Below, in pieces: positions 47,655 to 56,333 of a stretch of 64,000 nucleotides of DNA (its first letter is position 1; each line of letters begins with the position of its first letter). This DNA is from Arthrobacter sp. S41 (GTDB taxonomy: Bacteria; Actinomycetota; Actinomycetes; Actinomycetales; Micrococcaceae). The notes below the pieces were generated by a model. The model saw only the letters and a list, made by a program, of their open reading frames with translations, searched no databases and had not been told where the DNA came from. The stretch covers positions 682,001-746,000 of the forward strand of contig NZ_SIHY01000001.1 of the NCBI RefSeq assembly GCF_004320535.1, given 5' to 3'. The position numbers were made by a program, and so were the translations under genes.

Positions 47655-48434
47655 GTGGAAATAAGGTTGGTATCCGGCGCCTACAGCGCACTCATGCTCC
47701 TTGGTTTGAGCTGGGCCTTATGGGCAGTACTCGCGGCGTCTAACCTGGTTGACGTGGCCGGTAGCTGGCTGGAACGGGACGCTTTTGTCAGTTCTGTTCC
47801 CTTGCCTGGACTGCTTCCGTGGCTCGGGCTCATGGCGGCCTTGGGCCTCTATGCCATCTGGCAAGGTATCGCGCGGTGGCGCCTTGAGCTACATCGACGT
47901 ATGCGACTCTGGGTTCTTGCTGTAGTGCTCTTTAACGCCTTGTGGGTGCTGTGCCTGAAGCAGGAAATGATTGGCCTGAGCCTGCTTTGCGGTTACGTCC
48001 TGCTAGCAATTCTTATTCGAATCGCCATCATGATCGATCGCAGCTTCTTGGTCCACCAGATTGATCGCTGGTTAACCAGAGCGTGTTTCGGCTTATTTGC
48101 CGGTTGGTTGGCGCTCATTATCCTGGCTCAAACCATCGCCTTCGTCGCCATCCATCACGGCGACCCGAATTCTCTGATGTTCAAAGGCGCCACGGCTTTG
48201 GTGCTCGTTCTGCTCGCACTGTTCTTATGCGCTATTAGTTTCAAAAATCCCATCGGGATTTACCTCAACGCCGGAGCACTATGGGTTTTGGTCTGGATCA
48301 TTATCGATCGATACACGGGCCGAGATTCCTCGCCGTTATTTGCCACCGCCAGCCTGGTTGCCGCCATACTGATGCTCATTTGTCTGCTCAGTGCGCTACG
48401 CACACGCATCCGGAAGATCCTCGGTTCGCACTGA
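47655..48434 (+). CDS. Multi-span membrane protein of unknown function
   Basis: A 259-residue membrane protein with about eight hydrophobic helices (for example YSALMLLGLSWALWAVL, PWLGLMAALGLYAIW, LALIILAQTIAFVAI, NAGALWVLVWIII). Charged loops include RWRLELHRRMR. I do not recognise the family. GTG at 47655 is used because the longer frame overlaps the divergent Cds1-like start; no good ribosome binding site is visible. Confidence 0.65.
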   Translation: MEIRLVSGAYSALMLLGLSWALWAVLAASNLVDVAGSWLERDAFVSSVPLPGLLPWLGLMAALGLYAIWQGIARWRLELHRRMRLWVLAVVLFNALWVLCLKQEMIGLSLLCGYVLLAILIRIAIMIDRSFLVHQIDRWLTRACFGLFAGWLALIILAQTIAFVAIHHGDPNSLMFKGATALVLVLLALFLCAISFKNPIGIYLNAGALWVLVWIIIDRYTGRDSSPLFATASLVAAILMLICLLSALRTRIRKILGSH

Positions 48435-48516
48435 GCGCAACGCCGTGCGCTTGAGAGCTAACGGCTAGCTGGCTAGGCTAGTGAATGAGACCTAAAGGTC
48501 CACCAGAGAGGAAAAC

Positions 48517-48867
48517 ATGTCGAAGACTGCTAAGAGCTTTAAAGAAGTTGAGAAGTCATTGGCGAAACTCGCCAAGGCTGCCAAAGAAGAACTGCCAAAG
48601 GAAATCCGTGGCGGCTGGAATGAGGCTGTTTCCGGTGTCAATGTTGAAGCAATCAGCAAGGCTGGCTCCAACTTGATCGACAACGTCGGTGGTAACTCCA
48701 AGGCTGCTAAGCGTGCTCGAACTTCGGTTCAGAGCGCCGTACAGTCGGCTCAGAAGAACTTGGCTCCGAAGGAGAAGTCCAATAAGGGCGGCAAGTTCCT
48801 TCTTATTTCCTTGGTAATCGCAGCCGTTGCTGCTGTGGTCGTTTCCCAGGTTCAGAAGAAGAAATAA
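48517..48867 (+). CDS. Small Lys/Ala-rich protein with C-terminal membrane anchor
   Basis: A 116-residue protein. Residues 1-90 are Lys/Ala/Ser-rich and predicted helical (VEKSLAKLAKAAKEELPKEIR, AAKRARTSVQSAVQSAQKNL). Residues about 92-112 form a single membrane helix (FLLISLVIAAVAAVVVSQV) followed by KKK. It recalls small membrane proteins seen in other Micrococcaceae; function unknown. GAGAGGAAAAC precedes the ATG. Confidence 0.75.
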   Translation: MSKTAKSFKEVEKSLAKLAKAAKEELPKEIRGGWNEAVSGVNVEAISKAGSNLIDNVGGNSKAAKRARTSVQSAVQSAQKNLAPKEKSNKGGKFLLISLVIAAVAAVVVSQVQKKK

Positions 48868-48876
48868 GCATATTTT

Positions 48877-48910
48877 TTAGGGCGTGGCATCCATGGATGC
48901 CACGCCCTAA
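48877..48910. terminator. Palindromic terminator
   Basis: A 34-base perfect palindrome with stem TTAGGGCGTGGCAT and centre CCATGG. It ends the small membrane-protein gene and lies 28 bases beyond the final stop of the amber-interrupted extension of the convergent gene. Confidence 0.88.
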
Positions 48911-48937
48911 TTCATGCCCAGTACCTGGAGCTGACAG

Positions 48938-49066
48938 CTATTTCGTTCGGCGCTCTCGTGCTGATTTGACTGCAGCTGCAGCTCCTAGAACCGCAACCAC
49001 CAGACTCACAGGAATCAGCCACAAGCTATCGGCGCCAGTTCTGACTTCCTTTACTCGTGGCTGTGC
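48938..49066 (-). pseudogene. In-frame continuation of the phytase-like gene after a TAG codon (membrane anchor)
   Basis: Reading past the TAG at 49069-49067 in the same frame gives 42 codons (AQPRVKEVRTGADSL, then a hydrophobic stretch WLIPVSLVVAVLGAAAAV, then KSARERRTK) and a TAG stop at 48940-48938. This is a classic C-terminal membrane anchor with a positive tail, exactly what a cell-surface form of the upstream secreted protein would carry. It suggests a recent nonsense mutation, a base error or stop-codon readthrough. Confidence 0.6.
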
Positions 49067-51385
49067 CTAGGCCAGTGGCACCAGTTCTGCGTGGCCAGGT
49101 TTCTCAGAGATCGGTCCTTGGCTCGCTGCATCAGGTAATGGCGAATCCTGCAGATCAAATACGTTCGCTACTGCCCCCAGCTTGGCAAAGACTATTTCGC
49201 CGGTAGCCTCATCCACAGCATCATTGTCGGTCACTACGTAAACCTGGTCACCGGCTACCGCCAGTCCCTCCAGCTTCTCGTGGGTCCACCCGTGAGATTG
49301 TTCAAGCACCGGCAATACATCAACAGCGAGTTTCTTGTGCACCATTGGTACCGACTCGCCTGAGTCACCCTGCTGGGCCAGCGGCCCCTCGAACTGGTAG
49401 ATCGCTTTGTGCTTGGCCGCAGGTCCTGGCTGGTTATCGCGTTCGATGACAGCATAAGACCCATCAGGTAACGCGGTAATTTCCGAGAGGCCATTCCACG
49501 TTCCCTCAACCGCGGGATCCAGTTTGTATCCAAACCAGCTGAAATCTCCCGTGCTGGGTTTGTACGTGCCGATACGCACAAATGATTCACCTGGAACTTC
49601 TCGCTGAAGGGTGAATACAACTTCTTCGTCCTTACCGGTGCCACGAACGCTCACACCTTCAAGGCCCTGTTTCTGCAAGGAGCCCACAACCTCTGAGGGC
49701 AGCGCAACTTCCTGCTGCACCTTACCGGTTTCGTCAATCTTCACCAGCTTGTTGTTCTTGCCCGTCGATCCCTCGTTTGCGGCCCAGAACCCACCTTCTT
49801 CACGCGCTGCTATTCCTTCGAGGTCTAAGTCGGTACTTGCACCGGTCACGGGAATCGAGCTATCGACAGTGGCGGGATTGCCTGTGGTGATGGAGTAGAT
49901 CCGTGACGCGTAGGCGTTGTCACTGACCGCATAGAGCTTATTTGGATCTTTTGGATCAGAGCTCAGACCGCTCAAGGCGCCGAATGGAACCAACGATTTT
50001 GTATTTGATTCCAGCTGCGGGAATTGTGGCTGATCCGCGCCAAAGGAATACAGGCTCACTGCCGAGCGGACTTGATCTTCATCCGTTTCGGAGGCCACGG
50101 CCAACAAATTTCGTCCTGGGATTGGCAAGAGACCTTCGGGGCCATTGGTAGTAGGTAGCGTCTGCACATAACGCGGCGATTTTGGATCAGACAAGTCATA
50201 AACGGCCACGAAGTTAGCTCGCTCTGTTGCTACAAAGCCGTAGTCCACCCCGTTGTAGTTAGCGATGGCCAGACCCTCAGGCTCCGTACCTTTTTTATCA
50301 GCCCGGCCTTCTGGGAACAGACCTTGAGACAGCGCGAGTTGTTCTAGCGAATTACCGGCGTCCCAGACGATTTTCCCGGTGCGTGAATCAAAGATCGTGA
50401 AACCTCGGCTTCCACCCTTCCAATCGCCTTCATTGGCGGTGGCTAGATATCGGTCTTGAAGCCATGCAATCGCATCAGGTTCACGAGGCACGGCGTCCAG
50501 TGATCCGTTGACATCCAGTTGCCCATCGTCCTTTGTGTCGATGCCTTCAAGATCAACGGTGCCGGTGCTAAATGCCCGCTTGAGTTTTGCTGTGCGCAAG
50601 TCGATGAGCACAACTCCGTTATTTTCTTGGAGGGTTACCGCCAACTGATTTTTGGTGTTGATACTGACGTATTCTGGCTCCGGATCTTCTGGAGTATCCA
50701 GCCCTGCCTTGGCCAGTAGTGGCAGGAGCTTAGGATCGGAGCGTGTTCCGGAGGTGAGGGGTACCTCTCGAAGCCGCCACGACTCAGGGTTTTTATCTTT
50801 GAAGTCAATGATGGCAACTGCCCCAGCTGGCGCTTGCGGTAGACCGCCCTCGCCTAATTCCTCATCACGTTCATTCTCAATGGCAATGCCTGCATAAGCT
50901 CCATCTTTAGAAATTGCTATGGAGTCAGGTTGGCCGGACAGTTTGATACTGTGTACCAATTTGCGGTCAGAAATTCGAACTACGTCTACTCGTCCAGAGG
51001 GATCACCATAGCTAGCGGAGCTATTGACGACCACAAGCACGTATTGACCGTAGGCGGCAACACTCGTGGGCTCGTCTTCGGCGCTTCCTAATTCATGCAA
51101 ACCGAGCAGGCCAAGTCCTCGAGGGCTGGAGGGGTCTCTAATATCAAGGAAGCCGATGCTGCCAGAGAGTGCATCTGAGTAGATCAGTGTGTTTTCGTCG
51201 GAAGAGACCGTCGAAATTTCCGCTGCCGTCGTCGCTTGGGCTCCATCAGGATGGTTTTGATAAACAGGATAGGTAGCGACCCGTTCGAAGTACTCGGCGT
51301 TGTCCGCCATTACCGGTGGTGCGATGGCCGATGCCAGTAAAACTGCTGCCATCAATCCAAAACTCTTTGTTGCAGCGCGAGACAC
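49067..51385 (-). CDS. Secreted esterase-like/phytase-like beta-propeller protein
   Basis: A 772-residue exported protein. GTG at 51385 follows AAGGGAG and starts a signal peptide (RAATKSFGLMAAVLLASAIAPPVMA). The N-terminal half is a repeat-rich propeller (YVLVVVNSSASYGDPSGRVDVVRISDRK, NGVVLIDLRTAKL, EGDWKGGSRGFTIFDSRTGKIVWD, GVDYGFVATERANFVAVYDL). The C-terminal half is of the phytase-like esterase type (GALSGLSSDPKDPNKLYAVSDNAY, GFWAANEGSTG, VYVVTDNDAVDEATGE). It probably binds or cleaves an organic phosphate outside the cell; the substrate is not certain. The frame ends at TAG but continues in frame into a membrane anchor. Confidence 0.82.
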   Translation of the reverse strand: MSRAATKSFGLMAAVLLASAIAPPVMADNAEYFERVATYPVYQNHPDGAQATTAAEISTVSSDENTLIYSDALSGSIGFLDIRDPSSPRGLGLLGLHELGSAEDEPTSVAAYGQYVLVVVNSSASYGDPSGRVDVVRISDRKLVHSIKLSGQPDSIAISKDGAYAGIAIENERDEELGEGGLPQAPAGAVAIIDFKDKNPESWRLREVPLTSGTRSDPKLLPLLAKAGLDTPEDPEPEYVSINTKNQLAVTLQENNGVVLIDLRTAKLKRAFSTGTVDLEGIDTKDDGQLDVNGSLDAVPREPDAIAWLQDRYLATANEGDWKGGSRGFTIFDSRTGKIVWDAGNSLEQLALSQGLFPEGRADKKGTEPEGLAIANYNGVDYGFVATERANFVAVYDLSDPKSPRYVQTLPTTNGPEGLLPIPGRNLLAVASETDEDQVRSAVSLYSFGADQPQFPQLESNTKSLVPFGALSGLSSDPKDPNKLYAVSDNAYASRIYSITTGNPATVDSSIPVTGASTDLDLEGIAAREEGGFWAANEGSTGKNNKLVKIDETGKVQQEVALPSEVVGSLQKQGLEGVSVRGTGKDEEVVFTLQREVPGESFVRIGTYKPSTGDFSWFGYKLDPAVEGTWNGLSEITALPDGSYAVIERDNQPGPAAKHKAIYQFEGPLAQQGDSGESVPMVHKKLAVDVLPVLEQSHGWTHEKLEGLAVAGDQVYVVTDNDAVDEATGEIVFAKLGAVANVFDLQDSPLPDAASQGPISEKPGHAELVPLA

Positions 51386-51561
51386 GCGTTTCTCCCTTGA
51401 GTATTTCCAGACTTTTCCTCCCAAGATTCTCAGTACAGAACGAAAAGCAACGGTAAACCAGACTGTTCAAGTCGAATGGTTCCGCTCCTCACATTTAGTT
51501 GCATGCTTTCAACTAAAAGCGCAAACTCTGATTGTAAGTTCAATTTTCAAGGAGATCCATC

Positions 51562-52410
51562 ATGCAACTAACCAATACCACCGTCCTAGGAACCGGCGTC
51601 CTCGGCTCACAGATCCTTTTCCAGACCGCCTACCACGGACTGCCAACTGTCGGCTTCGACATCAACGAGGAGGCACTTCGCGTTGCCGCAGGACGTCTGG
51701 ACGCACTGGTCCTGGAATATGCCAACTTCTTTGGCGATCAGCACAAGGCCCAGGCCGCCCGTGACTCAATCAAACTGACCACCGATCTAGACGAAGCAGT
51801 GAAGCACGCAGATCTAGTCATAGAGGCGGTACCAGAAAGCTTGGCAGTCAAAGAACAGACCTACAGCAAGCTCGCGGAAGCCGCACGCCCGGAGACGATC
51901 TTTGTTACCAATTCCTCCACACTATTGCCGTCCGACATCGCCCCCTTCACCGGACGACCAGAACAATTCTTGGCACTGCATTATGCGAACAACATCTGGA
52001 AGAACAACACCGGTGAAGTCATGGGCACCGCCCAGACAAGCAAGGAAGCCTACGAGGCAGTCGTAGATTTTGCCGAACGCACCGGCTTGGTAGCCATTCG
52101 AGTTCTGAAGGAGCAGCCAGGCTACGTCCTCAACTCGATGCTTGTTCCATTCTTGGAATCGGCGAGCCACCTGTTAGTCAACGAAGTGGCTGACGCTGCC
52201 ACCATCGACACCACCTGGAAGCTAGGAACCGGTGCACCCTATGGACCGTTTGAAATCTATGACATCGTCGGGCTAAACACCGCCTATCACATCTCCAGCA
52301 ACGGCGACGAGACCAGCAAGAAATTCGCCGCTCTACTCAAAAGCGAATACATCGATCACGGCAAGCTCGGCGTCGCAACCGGCGAAGGATTCTACAAGTA
52401 CAACAAGTAG
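51562..52410 (+). CDS. 3-hydroxyacyl-CoA dehydrogenase-family oxidoreductase
   Basis: A 282-residue NAD-dependent dehydrogenase. The N-terminal Rossmann domain has VLGTGVLGSQILFQTAYHG, DLVIEAVPESLAVKEQ and TNSSTLLPSDIA. The C-terminal 3HCDH domain has QPGYVLNSMLVPFLESA and GPFEIYDIVGLNTAYHI. The catalytic His-Glu relay region (LALHYANNIWKNNTGEV) is somewhat different from bacterial FadB, so the substrate may not be a 3-hydroxyacyl-CoA. It has a good ribosome binding site (AAGGAG). Confidence 0.82.
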   Translation: MQLTNTTVLGTGVLGSQILFQTAYHGLPTVGFDINEEALRVAAGRLDALVLEYANFFGDQHKAQAARDSIKLTTDLDEAVKHADLVIEAVPESLAVKEQTYSKLAEAARPETIFVTNSSTLLPSDIAPFTGRPEQFLALHYANNIWKNNTGEVMGTAQTSKEAYEAVVDFAERTGLVAIRVLKEQPGYVLNSMLVPFLESASHLLVNEVADAATIDTTWKLGTGAPYGPFEIYDIVGLNTAYHISSNGDETSKKFAALLKSEYIDHGKLGVATGEGFYKYNK

Positions 52411-52460
52411 TCCGCGACCCTGAGCACTAATGGGTGCAACCGCTCGGATAGGATGGCTTG

Positions 52461-54143
52461 GTGGCTCATATCGACGTTACTGACATCCAATACTTCCTCT
52501 CCGACGGCACCCAATTGCTGGGCGGCGTCACCTTCAAGGTCTCAGCTGGCACCAAGACCGCACTGATTGGCCCCAACGGTACCGGCAAGACGACCTTATT
52601 TAAGATCATTGCCGGTGACCTCAAAGCCGATGAAGGAACCATCAACCGCACCGGAACGCTGGGCATCATGCGCCAGTTTGTTGGCCAAGTCCGGGATGAA
52701 ACAACCGTCAAAGAATTGTTGCTTTCCACCGCCGCCCCAGCACTTGCTCAGGCCGCACAGAAAGTCGCAAAATACGAAACGCTGATGCTCACCAGCGAGG
52801 ACGAAAAAGTCCACATGCGTTACGCCGAAGCCATTATTGAATGGGGCGACGCCGGTGGTTACGAGCTAGAAACCACGTGGGACAAGGTCTGCATGGCAGC
52901 CCTTGGTGTGGAATTTGATGCCGCTTCCAGTAGGCTCGCCCGCACACTTTCGGGCGGCGAGCAAAAGCGTTTGGTTCTCGAAGCGCTCTTTGAAGGTAAC
53001 GACGAACTGCTTCTGCTGGACGAGCCAGATAACTATCTTGATGTTCCGGGTAAACGCTGGCTTGAAGAGAAGATGCTCAACTCGCCAAAGACGGTACTTT
53101 TTATTAGCCACGACCGCGAGCTACTGAATAACGCTGCCACCCGTATCGTCACACTTGAGCCAGGCCATGGCGGAGCTACCGCTTGGATTCATGGCGGTGC
53201 CTTCGGCAGCTACATTCAGGCACGCCAAGAGCGCAACGAGCGGTTTGAGGAACTACGCAAACGCTGGGATGAAGAGCATGCCAAGCTCAAGGAACTGGTC
53301 AATATGTATAAGACCAAAGCCGCCTTCCGCTCGGACATGGCCAACCGCTACCATGCGGCAACCACTCGTTTGGAGAAGTTCCTAGAAGCTGGCCCTCCAC
53401 AGGCAATCCCCCTGGAACAAAACGTGCAGATGCGCCTGAAGGGCGGGCGAACCGCAAAACGTGCCGTAGTAGCCGAAAAGCTTGAACTCTCCGGTCTAAT
53501 GAAGGCTTTCTCAACAGAAATTTGGTTCGGTGACCGAGTCGGCGTTCTAGGTTCCAACGGATCAGGTAAGTCCCATTTCCTGCGCTTACTAGCCACCGGT
53601 GGCAGTGATCCAGAACGTGAGCATCTTCCCGTCTCAGATGTGGTGATTGCCGAGGTTCAGCATGAAGGTACGGTCAAGCTCGGGGCTCGAATCCGCCCGG
53701 GGTACTTTGCCCAAACGCACACGCGACCAGATCTTTTTGGTAGGACCCTTCTGGAAATCTTGCACCGAGGCGACGAACACCGCTCAGGCATGGCACGCGA
53801 AGCCGCATCCGGCGCGTTGGACGGGTACGGGTTGGCCGGTCAATCGGAACAGAAATTTGAGTCTCTCTCCGGTGGCCAGCAGGCTCGATTCCAGATCTTG
53901 TTATTGCAACTTTCTGGTGCCACACTGCTGCTTCTTGATGAGCCAACCGATAACCTCGACCTGCATTCGGGTGAAGCTTTGGAACGGGCCATTAACGCTT
54001 TTGAAGGAACCGTTCTTGCTGTCACGCACGACCGCTGGTTTGCCCGCGGCTTTGATCGATTCTTGGTCTTTGGCTCAGACGGAAATGTGTATGAGTCTGC
54101 TGAACCAGTGTGGGATGAACAGCGTGTAGTACGCAAACGTTAA
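52461..54143 (+). CDS. ABC-F family ATP-binding protein
   Basis: A 560-residue soluble protein with two ABC ATPase domains and no membrane part, typical of ABC-F ribosome-acting factors. Domain 1 has Walker A GPNGTGKTT, signature LSGGEQKR and Walker B LLLLDEPDNYLD. The linker (about residues 245-310) is rich in Arg/Lys/Glu. Domain 2 has GSNGSGKSH, LSGGQQAR and LLLLDEPTDNLD. GTG at 52461 is used. ABC-F factors relieve ribosome stalling or protect against ribosome-targeting drugs; which applies here is unknown. Confidence 0.9.
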   Translation: MAHIDVTDIQYFLSDGTQLLGGVTFKVSAGTKTALIGPNGTGKTTLFKIIAGDLKADEGTINRTGTLGIMRQFVGQVRDETTVKELLLSTAAPALAQAAQKVAKYETLMLTSEDEKVHMRYAEAIIEWGDAGGYELETTWDKVCMAALGVEFDAASSRLARTLSGGEQKRLVLEALFEGNDELLLLDEPDNYLDVPGKRWLEEKMLNSPKTVLFISHDRELLNNAATRIVTLEPGHGGATAWIHGGAFGSYIQARQERNERFEELRKRWDEEHAKLKELVNMYKTKAAFRSDMANRYHAATTRLEKFLEAGPPQAIPLEQNVQMRLKGGRTAKRAVVAEKLELSGLMKAFSTEIWFGDRVGVLGSNGSGKSHFLRLLATGGSDPEREHLPVSDVVIAEVQHEGTVKLGARIRPGYFAQTHTRPDLFGRTLLEILHRGDEHRSGMAREAASGALDGYGLAGQSEQKFESLSGGQQARFQILLLQLSGATLLLLDEPTDNLDLHSGEALERAINAFEGTVLAVTHDRWFARGFDRFLVFGSDGNVYESAEPVWDEQRVVRKR

Positions 54144-54159
54144 GAACCACAGACATAAA

Positions 54160-54217
54160 ACAGCCGGTGAGTTTGGTTGCTTTCGTAAAGACGAAATCAA
54201 CTAAGCTCACCGGCTGT
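54160..54217. terminator. Large bidirectional hairpin
   Basis: ACAGCCGGTGAG (54160-54171) pairs with 54206-54217; the interior TTGGTTG/CAACTAA and TTTCGT/ACGAAA extend the stem. It lies between the convergent ABC-F and ArsR genes. Confidence 0.82.
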
Positions 54218-54255
54218 CTTCATTCACGCGCTTACCGGCATGTTACTGAAAGACG

Positions 54256-54606
54256 CTAAACCTGATGTTCGGGATGCAATTTCGAATGCGGCGCTTCAAG
54301 CTGATGTAAGAGTTGATGGATTCCGGGATGAATCAGCTGCCACCTACGGTATTTGCCGTCACGTTGCACCTGCACCACTTCAGCGCGGTGCAAAGTAGCC
54401 AGTGCCTGGGTGACCGTGTTGGCCGAAAGTTGCGTCGCCTCGGCTAGCTGGCTAACCGACGAACCCGGCGCTGCGTGCATGGCGATAAGTATCCTGATAC
54501 GCGTTTCGTCGGCACATAAAGAAAAAACTTCGATCCATTCCGGAATCGTCTGATGCACCTTCGCGAGCGCGTCAGAGCCAATTCTTTCTAATTCTTCTTC
54601 AGCCAC
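54256..54606 (-). CDS. ArsR-family metal-responsive regulator, probable Ni/Co sensor
   Basis: A 116-residue winged-helix repressor (DETRIRILIAMHAAPGSSVSQLAEATQLSANTVTQALATLHRAEVVQVQRDGKYRRWQL). It lacks the ArsR-type CVC motif in helix 3. Instead the last 24 residues are His-rich, with histidines at 93, 97, 101, 107, 111 and 114, as in nickel/cobalt sensors of the NmtR/KmtR type. GTG at 54606 is the start. It diverges from the nickel-type transporter operon, which it probably represses. Confidence 0.85.
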   Translation of the reverse strand: MAEEELERIGSDALAKVHQTIPEWIEVFSLCADETRIRILIAMHAAPGSSVSQLAEATQLSANTVTQALATLHRAEVVQVQRDGKYRRWQLIHPGIHQLLHQLEAPHSKLHPEHQV

Positions 54607-54647
54607 GGTTCACCATCGTTTCAAAGGGCGCTACGACTCCGAGTAAC

Positions 54648-54659
54648 ACAGACATCTGT
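54648..54659. promoter_or_regulatory. Candidate operator in the ArsR-nik divergent region
   Basis: ACAGACATCTGT is a 12-bp near-perfect palindrome in the gap between the ArsR gene and the transporter operon. A second half-site-like ACACATGTAT follows at 54668. ArsR proteins bind such dyads; this one is only positional evidence. Confidence 0.3.
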
Positions 54660-54722
54660 CCAGCTGAACACATGTATTCTGAGATCATCAAACACCCTTT
54701 TGCTTGGAAAGGACCTGTGCCC

Positions 54723-56333
54723 GTGCGCAAGCCCGTGTCCCGCGCCGTAGCGATTCTGCTTCCCATCGTAATTGCATGCACCGGCTGCCAAGCAATTACT
54801 TCTGATGCATCGGTGAAACCAACGGTAAATTTGCTCACTCCAGCACTACCGGACTCACTGAATCCACTGGCAGGTTTTGATAACAATGGCGTGGGAAAAA
54901 TCAACGAATCCTTATTCACTCTAGAGGGCGAATCTGACACGCTGCCGCAAATCGTTCCGCTCTTGGCCCAGAAAGATCCTAAGATTTCCGCCGACGGATT
55001 AACTTGGGATATTACGCTACGAAATGGCATCAACTTCAGCGATGGGACAACGCTGGATCCAGCCGACGTCGTCGCTAGTTATCAGGCAATCAAAGACCCA
55101 CGCACTGCCTCTCCCCTAGCGAGCACGCTGGAAAATCTTGCAACGGTCAAAACCCATGGCAAAGACGGTGTGCGCTTCACCCTCCATGAACCGCAAGTCT
55201 CGTTTAAGACTTCCTTGCTCGTCGGTATTGCCCCTTCTGAACTGATCCATGAAGGTACACCAATCAGTGAGTCTTCACTGAACCGATCGCCAGTAGGCAC
55301 CGGTCCCTATGTGCTCGATCATTTCGACAGCTCGTCACTCACCTTGAGCGCCAATAAGAATTACCGTGACGGACCGCCGGACGTTCAAAAAGTTTCTTAC
55401 ACTCAGTCGGAAGACGACAACGCTCGAACTCAAGCGATGGCTAGTTCCGATTTCACTGGCACCGTTTTACCTCCTCGCCTCGCAGCCAGCTTTGCCCAAC
55501 GTGAAGGATACGAAGTCGTTACTGCCTCCAGCGCTGACTGGCGCGGCATCTCGCTCCCGGCCGATCACCCGTTTACCAAGGATCCAAAGGTTCGCCTAGC
55601 CCTGAACCTGGCGATCAACAGGGAAGAAATGATCTCCGGTGTATTGGCGGGGGCAGGCCGCCCTGCCTACACCTTTGTGCCACCGGAATATGGGCAGTTC
55701 TACAATTCCAAGGCAGTCTTCACCCGTGACCCGCGGCGAGCCGAAGAACTACTAGATGATGCCGGCTGGGTCTCGAACAAAGATGGCATACGGAACAAAA
55801 ATGGGCAACGGGCCGAATTCACCTTGCTCTACAATCCTGGCGACACATTACGCAGAGACCTATCTTTGGCGCTGGCTTCCCAACTCGAAAAGTTTGGCAT
55901 CAAGATTTCAGTCCAGCCAGCGACTTTTGACCAGGCTGAACCACGCGTGGGTACAGATTCCATCATGCTCGGCGGCGGAGACACTCCATACGACGTAGAT
56001 ACGCAGCTCTACAAAATGCTGCACTCCAGCTATCCCGAGGCCGGAGCGTACTACGACAATCCGACTCACTTCTCAAATGCAAAAATGGATCAGGCGCTTC
56101 ATCAAGGACGTACCAGCACTGATCCAAAAACCCGCGCTACAGCGTACAAAGACGTTCAGGATCTTTACGTTAAAGATCCTTCAATGCTCCTGATCGCTTT
56201 CATTGATCACAGCTATGTACAGCGCAGCGACGTCCACAATACGTGGAACACCACCGGCACACTTCTTGAACCGCATGAGCACGGCACCGCATGGGGACCT
56301 TGGGCCAAAATCGGCGCGTGGAGCAAAAAATGA
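54723..56333 (+). CDS. Nickel/peptide ABC transporter substrate-binding lipoprotein (NikA-like)
   Basis: A 536-residue family 5 solute-binding protein. Residues 1-22 form a lipoprotein signal peptide with ACTGC as lipobox. The body has LTPALPDSLNPLAGFDNNG, ISADGLTWDITLRNGINFSDGTTLDPADVVASY, NRSPVGTGPYVLDHF, LAINREEMISGVLAGAGRPAYTFVPPEYG and a C-terminal domain. The family carries peptides, nickel chelates or heme; urease genes next door and an ArsR Ni-type regulator favour nickel. GTG at 54723 is chosen for ribosome binding site spacing; GTG at 54717 is also possible. Confidence 0.85.
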   Translation: MRKPVSRAVAILLPIVIACTGCQAITSDASVKPTVNLLTPALPDSLNPLAGFDNNGVGKINESLFTLEGESDTLPQIVPLLAQKDPKISADGLTWDITLRNGINFSDGTTLDPADVVASYQAIKDPRTASPLASTLENLATVKTHGKDGVRFTLHEPQVSFKTSLLVGIAPSELIHEGTPISESSLNRSPVGTGPYVLDHFDSSSLTLSANKNYRDGPPDVQKVSYTQSEDDNARTQAMASSDFTGTVLPPRLAASFAQREGYEVVTASSADWRGISLPADHPFTKDPKVRLALNLAINREEMISGVLAGAGRPAYTFVPPEYGQFYNSKAVFTRDPRRAEELLDDAGWVSNKDGIRNKNGQRAEFTLLYNPGDTLRRDLSLALASQLEKFGIKISVQPATFDQAEPRVGTDSIMLGGGDTPYDVDTQLYKMLHSSYPEAGAYYDNPTHFSNAKMDQALHQGRTSTDPKTRATAYKDVQDLYVKDPSMLLIAFIDHSYVQRSDVHNTWNTTGTLLEPHEHGTAWGPWAKIGAWSKK

